Of a stretch of DNA of 64,000 nt, positions 1-12,350 are shown one piece after another. Below the pieces are notes generated by a model, which was not told where the DNA came from, made no database searches, and saw nothing but the letters and a program-made list of their open reading frames with translations. The stretch spans positions 82,164,155-82,228,154 of the forward strand of contig NC_134982.1 in assembly GCF_965638725.1 (NCBI RefSeq). The letters run 5' to 3'. The position numbers were made by a program, and so were the translations under genes. How positions within the stretch are numbered: the first letter of the stretch is position 1; every line of letters begins with the position of its first letter. This DNA is from Aptenodytes patagonicus (lineage: Eukaryota > Chordata > Aves > Sphenisciformes > Spheniscidae).

Positions 1-3000
1 TGCATTATATTTACTGAGAGCTTTGGTTATGCACGGACAGTAAATTTGTTCTTGAATTTGAAATTGAAGTATGTTTAATTATGCCAAAATGCAATCTGAA
101 CTTGCTATTTATTCTGTTTTATTCCTTGAGAAAAAAACCCAACTGCTGTTGGTAGCATATTCTACATATGTAGTTATTGCTTAACAGTTTTGTAGGTAAT
201 GCATGTCTGGGATGCTGTTGTGCACCCAAGCAGCTGCCATTTCATGAGCTGATGTTGCTATGGCATGTCCCAGACGGCGTTGACAGTATTCCACCTCTTT
301 TTTTCAGTCGTTCTCTCTTTCCCTGGCTGGCTTTTATTTCATGATCAGCAGTTTTCCATTATATTTGAAGTCTTAATTAATGTTATTTTATAGTGCTTCC
401 ATACCAGAGAGCATAATTTAGAAGCTGAAAAAGGTAGCCCATCCTGTATGCCCTGTCCAGGCTGCTGGTTTAAATGGAAGCCTCCACCAAGCACAGTCTG
501 TGGAATCAGCCTCTCAGCTAGAGCTGCAGCCAACTTGTTTTTGTATTCCTTAAAAAGACATGCAATACTTGCCAGGAAATACAAGAAAATAAAATGAGTC
601 ACTAAAACAGTAGTTGTTTTTATTGGAAATTATTAAAACAAATAGTATTGTTATCATATATAAACTTTAATATTAACATTCTAGAGCAAAATGATTTCTG
701 ATAATGAGTAGAAGCATAATATCAAGGACCATTTTGTCTTACAAATAATATTAATATGAGCTGATGCAAGTGGTGAGATTGCCTAATATAATTTTGCTGA
801 CACAAGACTTGTAATGAGAATCTATGGAATATGGCATATAAACCCATTGTCTTCTGAGCAAAGCTCACGTCTTCATACTGCACAGCAGCAAATCTATGAT
901 TTAATTGTGAAGCTCTTTCCTTATAGGCAGCATTAATTGCATATACCACCGATGTTAATTATGTTTATATTAGAGAGACACAAACATGGCTATTATTTCT
1001 TTTCTAAAAGGTGAAGGGACAGGTTTTAAAAAACAAGACAAAATTCTGTATAAGATTTCAAACCTGCAAGATAATTTGTAGATAAAGAATTACATTTAAA
1101 CAGACCTGAAAATTGAAATTATTAGAAATTTTTTCCTCTGTTATATATGTCATTATCCCAGTTCAGGATTCTCTGTTTTCTTTGAAAACTGTGCAGTACC
1201 TATTTTCTTGCATCCTTTGATCTACCTAACAATATCACAACACATCCCAACACTTGAAACACAGACTTTAAGACTGGCTTATGCAAAGGGCAGCATCTAA
1301 GGGAATGAAAAGGTCTGAGGATTTATACTACATTGTTGAAAGTGCTTAATATCTAGAATTCTGGAGAGTCAAGTGGGTGATCTGCAATGCTCTCTTTGTA
1401 GTTGCTATTTAACCCAGGAGTTAGTAGTTCCTAACTAAATGTAGGACTGTGTGTGCATGGACATACTTCCTGATTTAATGATTACATAATAAAGCATACA
1501 TTAAAAACAGTACAGCTTATAATTAGGTTTCTAGTGAAAACAGTTACGTTTGTCAGTCTAAAATATATTATCCATGAAATTTTTGAAATATTTGCTTAAA
1601 ATATGCTGTTTCTATAAACAATCCTAACAGTAAACCCATTAGCTAAAATATTCACCAAAAGTAAACAAAAGGAGCATGAACACAGCCAAATCAAATTCAA
1701 CTTTCTGTCTTAGTAAACACTTGTGGAAGCATTTTTAAAAGCATGCTTCCAGCTCTATCTCAGAGTCCCTCTAAGATAGGCATCGAATCTTTCAAAACTT
1801 CTAAATATTGTTCTTTACAGAATTACGAAATAGATAAATATACATTTGCTCCCAAACAACAACAAAAGACCTTTTATAAAAATAAAATGATCTAAGGCGG
1901 CAAGGTCAAGCACTCAACAGCCAGGAAGAGCCAGCACGACGACTCTTCCCCGTGAAACCTTAGTTACTACCCATATGCATGCTGATGCAATCTTGCAGGA
2001 CATGTACTTAGGCTACTTTTTTTGAAAGACCACCTGCTAATTTAGCACACAGAAGAGATTTACAAACTAATGAATATTTATTCAACCTCATTTTTCAACA
2101 TATGATCACAGACCTATATATAGTATAGTACACTTTTTTGACCCTATTGTGAAAACAGAACTATTAACTTTCTCCTAGGTTTGCCTATGATTTTCATATG
2201 TTTATAACATCTGGAGGCACAAAAGTATTAATCAATTCATTTTCAGAACAACTATGAAAATAACAAGGATGCAAACCAAGGTAAAGAGAAATTAAAAATG
2301 AACACATTTTGGTGCCCAATTTGAGAATATTCATGTTCTTTCTTCTGACCAATTAGCATTTTTATTATTCTGTATATTCATTTCCATTAAGAGCTTGAAC
2401 TTTACCTAGCTGCCCCATTGGTACCTGAATCCAAACTATGCATTTTGAACCCCAACCCCTTTTTGGCTGCTTTGTACCCTAGGGATGTCCACAGTAGAGA
2501 GATGCATAAATTTTCCCTGTTAAGGTTATCTACGCCGGTCTGCTTCTGGGCATACCTGGAAACACATACGTCTTGTCAACACAGGCAATTTGGCTATCAC
2601 AGCCCTGTCAAGACCCACAGTCTAAACGTCCCTTCACTTAACCTCACTTATGTATTCGGTATGTTAGAAATCGGAATCACTGGCTAAACGTGTGGTCAGA
2701 GTCTCAGGAAGGTATTCTCAATCACCAGTCTGCCATTTTCTAAAAGCCCATGGAAGATGCTACAGAGACTGTAGTAATGCAGGCTGGGATTTGACACACA
2801 AAAAACTTCTCATGAACAGTGCCATTTGATGCTGAAATATCACAATATTCAAAGACTTTGATGTCTGAGGGATGACACCTCTAATAGCAGATTGCCTCCT
2901 AGTGCCACGCTAAGGTAATGACTGAGAAGGCGAAATACCAAATCACCAGTGCCAACACAGATATTTTCTTGTGAGTCCCGCATTTAATTCATGAGTAAAT

Positions 3001-4125
3001 TTCTCATTATGAAATTTAATGTCTGCTTTTACGAGTGAATCATCATTCTCAAATAAAAAGTAAAAATGATCTTAAATCCACTTAAAAAAAAAAAAAAAGA
3101 CCATTTCGTCCACCCCCCAGAAAGGTTGTTTCTGGTTTCTATCATGAGCCAGAGAAACCCCTTGTTTTAAGAAATTTGTACCAGAGACAGTCTGCATACT
3201 TTTTTCTACTTCAAACTTTAATTTAGCTCGATCAACCATTTATTTTATCTTTTGGTGTAATAAACTGTTACTCTCTCTCTACATATATGAGATATATGAT
3301 GAAAAAAAAAAAGAGAATATTTGTCCTAGGTCCTTTTCCTTTTGAAGATGTCTTTTGGAACCACAATTCCTCCATCTTCTTTCCAGAAATGATACACATA
3401 CTTCTCCGTGCTTGCTTGGCAGAAGTAAAACAATTTTTTATCTCCCACCCTTCAGATCTTCCAGTAAGAACAGTCAAGTGAATTTCACACCTCACACAAT
3501 TGCAAAGGAATTACAGGCACACTGAGAACACTTGACTCAGTTTGCTTCCATAGTGTATTTTTGGTAAGAAGTAAAATTTACAGTATATAAAACATCTTAG
3601 CAAATGAAATATAGCAGCATAAGGGAACATTATATATATTCCACTTTAAACATACATTCGAGAAAACATAAGAGAATGCCCAATGTAGTATCTAGCAGCC
3701 TTAGACAAAGGAGGCAGAATTGCTACGTACATGGCTGACTGTGTTGTGCAGGGATCAAATGCGAATATATGCACAGATCAAAGGGGGCACAATGCAAGTC
3801 ATAATCTATCCAACACTCACCTCAGTTTACACAAAGATCCCCGTGATGTGGTGCAGACTTATCTGCACCACTCCACTTGCCAGCTGTAAAGAGAAAAGCA
3901 CCATAAGTTAAAAACATCAAAGTGTGCTTTTGCGGTGCCCCAGATTGCATAGCCTACTGTGGAAACTGCACAAGCCTCGTAATGGAGCCTGTTCTGCTCC
4001 TGGGGAAGGAGTGTGCAACTCTCCTGTGCGGGAGAGGAGGAAGGAGCCCCGAGGAAAAAAAAAGGCAGGAATGTTATGTATTAAAAAGCTAAGTGAACTA
4101 ACTTGCAGAAATTACTCGGATAGCT
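1..4125. other. Non-coding AT-rich stretch, no gene seen
   Basis: I see no recognisable exon, RNA gene or well-preserved repeat here. Open frames are short and have no family resemblance. A run of 15 A lies at 3084-3098 and a shorter one begins near 3301. If the CpG island at 18.8-20.4 kb is a leftward promoter, this stretch would lie inside or beyond the first intron of that gene; otherwise it is intergenic. Confidence 0.6.
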
Positions 4126-4190
4126 TAGAATCATAGAATCATTGAGGTTGGAAAAGACCTCTCAGATCATCGAGTCCAACCGTCAGCTTG
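4126..4190 (-). mobile_element. CR1 LINE, short 3'-end fragment
   Basis: The stretch opens with the reverse complement of the CR1 terminal octamer repeat (two partial copies of the ATTCTATG type). It continues into the conserved CR1 3' UTR block around GGTTGGAAAAGACCTCT and the ATCGAGTCCAACC box. The terminal repeat on the left places the element on the - strand. Similarity fades after about 4190, so this is a severely 5'-truncated copy, as is usual for CR1. It carries no coding sequence. Confidence 0.85.
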
Positions 4191-7100
4191 TTTCATTCTA
4201 ACTGCTCCGTCTATCAAAATTCCTTTAAGACCTCTTAGAAGTGGTGCAATGCTACTTCTTGCACAAACAGCAGCGAAAAAGTCTTAGGATGAATGCCACA
4301 AATAAAGTAGCAGTTTTACCATTAATGAAATTTCACTCTGGTCAGATCCTTAATAGATTAAACCCCTTTGTCTCAGAAGCCTGCTACAACGCAAGAAGCG
4401 ATGGGAACCCCGAGTATCCATGGGAATTAATGTTTCTCTTTGGAAGGTCAAAACCTATCACAGCTTCAGTTTTCAACTTAACGTGGGGAAAGAGCTCCTA
4501 AGTTTCAGCTCTTTAAAAAACCTGTAATAAAACTGTCTAGAAGAAAAAGTTTTACTTTCTCCTACAGGATTTGTTATTTACCAAATAAATGCAGCATGGC
4601 ATTTCAATATGTTTATATTGTGACTTCACCAGTTTTTGTTATATATTTGAAATATAATAGCATTCAATAATAGTTTATGGCAGAGTTCTTTTAAAAATGT
4701 ATAATAATGACAGCATTCAGACATATTACGTACTTCATTTGAATGAGAAAAAGTTTATGATTCGCTTGTGTTACAGAAATTGTATTTTACTGTCAGTATC
4801 AAAATTACATTATTTAAGTACTGCACAATTTTAATACAAATTATCTTACACAGAAAAATTCTGTGTGGTCAATTAGTGCATTAAAATCCTGAACACCATT
4901 TTCATATTACATTACAAACATTTTTTGTGCATTGTTTCTTCACTGTAGCTTTACTGTTTCATCAGATACAACCTCATGGTTGAGATTTACAAAGCTGGTC
5001 TCAATTGGAAAGAATATACAAGAGAGATTGATATTGGGATCCGTTATGCTAAATATACGTGTTAATAATCTGTGTTCTATTATGCTTATCCTTCTATGGA
5101 TTTTTGGCTAATCTTCCAGGTCCAGAATATTAACGGGGTTTTTAGTATGCATGGATTAGGTTATTGTATTAGGGATAGAGTGGCTAAACGGGTGAAACCG
5201 AAGAATTGCAGTAAAAAGCTGTTGTCTGTGGAGTTGTAAATAGTTTCCAGCAGACATGTTGCTGCTTACTCTGCTAAGGCTCTGTGCAGCAAAAAGCACT
5301 GGGCCTAGAGACATGGATTGTTTTATTTGCTTGAATTCATGGGTGACTCTTATTGCTCTAGGTCAGTTATTAATGAGGAAAAGAAGGTTAATGGATGCTG
5401 ACAGTCCAACATTTATCTTTCTGTGAAACCCATGTAATATCAGATAAAAATAGTACTCATATCATGCTGATTACAAAATCAGATGCTTTTCAAACATGTC
5501 TGAATTTAAACGGACATTTTTTTAGTGTATGACATGAAAGCTACATATAAATAATAGATACACACACAATGCATTAAGGTGACTGTCTAATTTCGCTAGT
5601 TATAATTAAACGTTAGAGGTGGCTCAACATCCAAGCTGATGCTGTTTCTGAACAAGATGATAATGCCCTTCTCATACAGTATATCCAAGCTTGAGGGGTG
5701 AATTTCATCCCCATTGTCTTTCTTCGTTGTTCTGTAAACAAGCTAAGAAGGTGTCTGGACTCTGGTGACAAGCATTCCTCCTTATCTGCTGATTTTTTGT
5801 CTAATTTGTTTTATTGAAAAAGCTGCCCCATCAGTATGCGGTCAAAGAAGGATCAGGTTAAATACCAGGAGATGGGGTGGAAAAGACATAGTAGAAAAGG
5901 CACTACAGGACTGGTCTCTTTGAAATAGGCAACTGAGGGTATGTCCCCATTAGTGCAGTGCAATGAATATCTACAGAGCAACAGAGTTGGTGCTGTGGAG
6001 CTGATGTCCACTTCAGTGTTTCACTTAAGACTAACTCAAGTCTGGTCCCATGGACTGAGTGCTGTATTGAAACAAATTGGATGGGCTCTTAGGGTGCATC
6101 TTTTGATTTAGCTTTATCTGAAAGGGATCTCATTTGCACACTTCATGATGCAAACAAAAGAATGGTAAGTTAGGATAATTGGGAGATCCACTTCAAAAGC
6201 AAACTGGTCTGAACTAAAAGTGATAATGCAGATGGACTCTTCAGATCATCCTTTAGCATACCTTGCTGCGTATTAGTTATCTGTGCTTCCTCGCATCTGA
6301 AAAGGCAAGATGAGCTGGAATGCAGAAGCATACTTCTTCAGTCGGTGAGTAAATGCCTCTTGAATATGCTGAATTTCAGAGCAGTGTTCCTGAAGAATTC
6401 CATAACTGCACAAACATTAGATTGTTTTGATTTATCTTACTAAAGAAATAGGTCTGAACAGTCACCTGAGAGCTGGACATCCATTTGCCGTAAACCAGCA
6501 TAACATTAGAGCGGGTAGGGCAAATAAGGACAACGGTGATGAACACAGAGCATGCAATAATGTTTTACATTTTTAATCTTAACATATGTGATGTCTGGGC
6601 AGTTACTGAAAAATGAATATAACTAATAGCAAAGGGAATACCCATGTAAATCTACAATGATTAATTACTAGGATATGATAAAAAGCTGGGGAAATCTAGC
6701 ATGTAGAGAAAAAGTGATCTGCCATAGCTGTTTGGGTATAGCTGATATCCCTAACTGGAAAAATCAGGTCCTCATGAGGGAGTCCCATGTATCTATGCTG
6801 AAGGAATTAGTACTATTTCTCCAGAACAGAGTAGTGAAGCACACGGTATCAGGGATGGGAACATATTTTGGAGTGTTTGTTATGTACTGTCCAAACAGCC
6901 TTTCTTTTCGTTAGGATTAATTTTATTTACGATCAGTATTATCATTAGTGTTACTGCACTACCATAAACCCCCCATCATTCAGTGCCCATTGCTGTGCAA
7001 ACACAGACGAAAAGAGGGCTCTTGTTCCGAGAACTTTAAAAATGAGCAAAGGTACAACTTCCTGCGACACCTGACCAGGGGATTTTGCGCTCGGTGTTGC

Positions 7101-7894
7101 TCTACACTGACGTGCTGCGGTGTTTTAGCCCATCAGCCGCAGGCACCATCTTAACCAGGTTGCCTTGGTAGTGTACCCGGTCTTGGTACTCTTTTGACCA
7201 GGGACCAAATGGAGGGGAAGGGACTCTGCATGCTCTTCTCTGGCACATTGCAGACCAAGAGGAGAAAATAATGAGATTCCACTACCAGAGTTTAACCTTT
7301 TAAGCTAAAAGAATTGTGTGAAAAAATGTATTTGCATGAAGACCGTGGGAGATATATGGTGTCTTAATTCTAAATAAAATCCAAGCTTTTAATACAATTT
7401 TATAGGAAATTACCATTTTTAGTATGTATAAGAAGTATTTAACTTCTGGTAATTTAGGACACCTTCCAATCCAACCATCCAGGAAGGCCAAATTATACAT
7501 AATAAATGGTTGTTGAGAAAGAGGTATCACATTATCTGTCTTGTCCACAGCAAATTATAAAGCTATTTTAAACCACAAATGTTGAGTTCTTAATCAAAGA
7601 AACTACTTACAATAATTTTACTACAGATTTTTATATAGTTGTGAGGATGTATGTCTGATGGAAAGATGATAAAATATTTTTATAAGATAAAGTTATTTAA
7701 AAATTCATATTGCTGTATGTCTTGAAATTGTACTGGCAAATCTTTTCATTTTTCTCTCCTCTTCAGTATTGCCATAGGCTCAATACTGCAGTCTTTACAA
7801 GCAAAAATACCATGCATGGTTTGCCTATATGATGACATAATGGGGGGGCATTACAGCAGCCTCCGAATAGTAAAGATGACAGTGAGATCCTGCT
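4191..7894. other. Non-coding stretch, no gene seen
   Basis: AT-rich sequence without recognisable exons or clear repeats. The frames of 60-86 residues match no family I know and have no splice-site context supporting an exon. Confidence 0.55.
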
Positions 7895-8210
7895 TCCTTA
7901 ATCGAAGTCAGTGGGAGTTTTGCCCGAGTAAGGAGGTTAGGATTGGGTCCCTGGAAAAAAGAAGATAATGAGACATAACTAGGAATAATGGGGTGATTTG
8001 AAGACATGGAAAATGTAGGTTGAATATCATTAAAATCTTCCTGACAGTGAGCTCTATTATACCAGGGAATAATCTCATTGACTTCAATGGGAGAACTGCC
8101 AGAGTAAGATCTGAGCAAAGGCTGGAGTAGCCTTGGTCCTGATCCAAAGCCCACTGACATCAGTGGGGATATTTCCATAGACTTAGTGAGGTTTGGATCA
8201 GGCCCAGGGT
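7895..8210. repeat. Palindromic amniote interspersed repeat (MITE-like) fragments
   Basis: Three blocks repeat the motif 'caatgggag...gatccaaagccca / tttggatcaggccc' in both orientations. At 8135-8165 and 8175-8207 two arms form an imperfect inverted repeat around a short loop, one arm containing TGATCCAAAGCCCACTGA and the other TTTGGATCAGGCCC. Related pieces lie at 7903-7950 and 8070-8110. Palindromic elements of this kind are widespread and old in reptile and bird genomes, and I infer a non-autonomous DNA-transposon relic. A 172-residue open frame on the - strand crosses the region (7825-8343); its repeated composition follows from the repeat and it is not taken as a gene. Confidence 0.55.
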
Positions 8211-9639
8211 GAACAGTGCAGGTACATTTACCTGAACCCGCACAATTCCCAGTGCTTTTTTCATAATTGTTGCAAACAGTTGTTAAGATGCATCTAAATA
8301 CAGGCAACAGATCAGTTGTAAAACTGATCAGTTTAAGAGGCATCTTCCAGGTAGTGCAAATGTAAAGAAGCTGTTAAAATCACCTGATTGCTCTTGTGCA
8401 ATCGGGTAATTAAACAATAGATGCCACTATGAAGAACACAGGTATGTAATAAGGCTACACTGTGTTGCTGACTGGAGCTTATATACTTACAACACAGGGG
8501 AGTATGGAGGCTGGGCATTATCTGAATTAGAAATCTCTGATTTTTGTTTTCATGCCTACGAATGCAGTGAGCCAAATAGCAGGGAAGCTAAGAGCAAGGA
8601 AGCACCAGGCGCTGTATCAGAGATACTTGCAGAGCAGTGCAAAGGAAAAGTGAAGAAATGATCTTTTTTTTTCATTCATCTTGTGTACACTCTTGGTAAA
8701 CAAAGTGGATCGCGTCAGAGTTGCCAGCTCCTGCATCTGTTTCTCTCCTCACAGACAAAACTTGCAGGATTATAAACTTTAGCTACTACCTGATGCAAGA
8801 AAGGCAACAGACTAAATATTTGTGGCTTATGCCTTTGCACATATAATTTAAATCATATGTTGTTTTGTAGACACCAGTGATTAAATGCATTTTAATACTG
8901 GCTCCCACTGAACCTCAGTAAACTGTCACGACTACCAAATATTAAAAATTAAATTTCTTAACAGCAAACATGCTTTTGTCCTTTAGTGAATTCCCTGCAC
9001 CTGGGTATTTTTTTCAGCACCTCATGCAGCTCTCCAGCCTATCCATGTGTTTCAATCCTCTGCAACAGACTGGCAGTTAATAACGTGAAAGTTTGAAAGC
9101 TTCTGTTTCTCAGTAAAGTTTCTATTAGCTCATTGGTTGAGTCATTGATGGGAGAGGGGAAGGGAAGCAAAGAGGAAGGCCTAAAGCTCATCAATTTTTT
9201 ATTCATTAATATATGTACCACAGTCAATGAGAAGGAGTTGTAGAGATCTGCAGCGCTCATATGAGACTAATACAATCAGATTAAATAAAATTGCTGCATT
9301 TGTTCAGGTAAATTTATTAACACCTCAGAATCCACGTATGGGGAAAAATGAATATACAACTTCTTAAATTTTAACTTGCAGCACTCATTGGGCTGTGACA
9401 GATTTGTAGAGGGTTTGCAGTAGCTGCAGTATGTTGATCCAGTTACTATAGTAGTTTATGATTATATTAGTTTAACCCAAAGCAAAATGACTGAAAAAAA
9501 AATAGGCAGCTGAAGACAAATTGAATTGACTGGTCCGCCCTCTCCCATAATAATTTAAAGTTGTTCAATCAGACAAGTCATAGGAAATACCTGAAATACC
9601 TTCTAGTCAATGCCACTGCCTCAGTGCAGTTTCAGTTCT
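8211..9639. other. Non-coding stretch, no gene seen
   Basis: No exon, RNA gene or clear repeat recognised. Composition is AT-rich with ordinary short open frames. Confidence 0.5.
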
Positions 9640-12350
9640 AGACACATCATTCTGTACGCGTGGTCCATCTAACTTCATCCCAGAAAACTCCAGTGATGAA
9701 GATTTCATCCTAGGCTATCTAGTCCAGTGTTTCTCTAGCCTTACTGTTAGAAAGATTTTCTTAATATCTAACCTATATCTCCCTAACTGCACCAGTGAAC
9801 ACAGAAAAGAATGCATTGCCTTTCTTTCACAGCTACTGTTTAGTAATTTGAAGTCTCATACCATGCTGCTCTCTATCTTCTTCTATGTATACTAGACAAC
9901 CCTGTTTCCTTCACTCTTCCCTCACAGATGAAGTTTCCTAGTCCTCATTCTCCCTGCTCATCTCTTTATTCTCTCTAGATAGTTATCAAATGGTGCAGCA
10001 CAAGCTTGTGTAGGGTGTACTAGAAGAGCCCTTACCACCACTGGTTAAAGCAGGAGGATTACTTTGCAAGTTTTGAGGATGACACTCCCAAATACATATC
10101 CCTGAATGATGTCCACCTCTTTTTGCAACAGTCTGATGCTTCTGAGTCTTGTTAAACTTCGGTTTCCTACAACTCTAGTATTTCTTTCTGCAGTACAAAG
10201 TCTGTCCTTACCCCGTGTAGCTGATTACTAGTTCCTGGGAGTGAAATTTTGCAGTTATCCTGATTGATTTTCAACCTGTTTTTCAGAATTTATCTAATTT
10301 TTCAACAAAATTTTGAATTACCACCCTGTCCTTGAACATGACTGCAGCTGCCCTCCACTTGCTGTTATCTTCAGATTCAAGAAACATTTTCTATTGTCTA
10401 AGTCATTACTAAAATTGCTTTATAGTATTGGACCAGAAAAGACCCTTGTGGAACCCCATTTGACATGTGTCTCTACTTTAATGATGAACCTCTGATACCT
10501 ATGCTCTCAAAATAAATTTCTGGTATGCTGTTTAGTCGTTTCATGTAGCCATATTTCTCTAGCTTGCATATGTGAATCATATGGCATAGTGACAAAAATC
10601 CACTGAAGTCAAAGATGTATGATGTCTACTGCTTCTTCCTATTCTTGATGCCCCTTGGAAGAAGGAGCATCTGGAAGGAGGTGTCATGGAAGAAAATTAG
10701 ATTGGTTTGACATTATTTGCTCTTGACAAATTCATGTTGGCTGCTACTTATCTTTGTTGTCTTTTAGAAGCTCAGAAATAGTTTAATTAACTCGTCCACG
10801 ACTGAAGTTAAGATGACTGATCTTTTGCGAGTTTCTCCTCTCTCACTTGTTTGCCCCTTTTCAGCAGTCTGGAACCTCAACCATCCTTCATGAGCTTTCA
10901 GAAATAACTAGTCATAATGCTGTGACAGCCATGGCTAGATCTCTAAATAATACCCAGGCTGAACTACACCAGATGCAACCCATTTTAATACATCTCATGT
11001 TGTTCAGGTATCCGAGATTTTTTTCCCTCCCAACTGTAGTCTCAGTTCTTACCCCTTTATCTTTGGTGTTAATTATTTTTGTTGTCTGATCATGGGTTTT
11101 GTTGCTGTTAAGATGGAAATTAAAAAAAAGGCTTTTTTAGTATCAGTATCTTTTTCTTCCTTTTGGTAAGTAAACCAACTTTCTCCCTTGATTTTCTTCT
11201 TCCTACTACAATACCTTTATAATACTCTCCTACTATGCTTCATATTTCTCCTTAGTTTATATTTCATTTTTTGTCTTGGCCCTTTTAATTTATCCCCATG
11301 TTTTTATACTGTTGGTTTTTTTTTGTAATCTGACCTAGTTTCCAACTTCCTATACTCTCTTCTTGCGTTTTAAGTCATTGAAACACTCATGATTTAGCTA
11401 CTTTCATTTCTTAATTTGCTTCTGCATTGGAAGAATTTATGCTTCTGCCTTTAATATAAGTTTTTAAAGGAACTGTAAAATCTATTGGATATCTCAGACT
11501 TGTTTCCCAGAAAATCTTTCCAATTCTGTGTATTTATTGAGTAATGACTTCTTGATGTCCATTGATTTTGTTTTGCCTTCCCAGCTTAAGGATTAGGAAC
11601 TCTGACATTTTATGGCCAGTCTCACCCAAACTGCTTTACATCTTCATATTCTCAATCATTCCCCAATGGCTGGCTTGAATAAAATCTAGAAGAGCTTCAT
11701 TTTTTTTTCAAAATTCTACAAAATCATTTCCAACACACTTCTAGAATTTACTGGTTTGTCTCCTATTTTTCTGGTTTCTTACCAGATGTCTAGACCAGTT
11801 AGATTTCTGCATTTCACCAAGTCCAGTGCTTTCACGCAATTCTATCAGTTTACAAAAGCATCATTCACTTAATCTTCCCAGTTCAGTGGCGTACAAAAGC
11901 CTGTGCTGTGACAGTGCCCTCATTTTTTCCTGTTACTTTCACCCACAAACTTACAACCCGTCTATCTGCTTTCCCACCCTGGACCTTAGAACAATTCTTG
12001 TATAATCTTGATATGTGAGAAAACACTACCTCTCTTTTGCCCTCCCTACCCTTCCAGAGCAAGTTATACCCTTACATATTAATATTCTAGTCATGTAAAT
12101 TACTTGAACAAGTGCCTGCTATGCCAATTAACTTGCAGTTTTGATTATGCACTGAGACTTTCAGCTCTTCCTGTTAATCCCCCTACTTTTTGCTATACAG
12201 GATTGTAAGGTATCGAGTAGATGGCTTCATCCTCCTCCTTGTCCCTCCTATAACCCTGTTATGAATATCCCTAGCTATTCTACTTGTAGGCCTTTGAGCT
12301 GAACTTCTTCTTTTCTAACAAACACGTGGACTCTTGCAACAAATTCTCAT
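9640..12350 (-). mobile_element. Ancient CR1-family LINE relic, about 2.7 kb, antisense
   Basis: The order of recognisable blocks follows a CR1 element of the type known from turtles and crocodilians, read on the - strand with its 3' end on the left. The 3' UTR-proximal block lies near 9725-9790 ('ttagaaagattttcttaatatctaacc'). The 'catatccctgaatgatgtccacctctttttgcaacagt' region is near 10097-10135. The reverse-transcriptase block around 10375-10460 contains the antisense of the catalytic neighbourhood ('ggaccagaaaagacccttgtggaacccca'). The 'gacattatttgctcttgacaaattcatgttggctg' block is near 10711-10745. Further blocks follow at 11325-11400, 11590-11700, 11790-11910 and 12060-12200. Substitutions and small indels are dense and no open frame survives, so the copy is old and dead. 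Boundaries are approximate. Confidence 0.75.

Noticed and set aside
7825-8343. 172-residue - strand frame
   Set aside because: Most of it covers the palindromic MITE-like repeat; no domain and no splice context.
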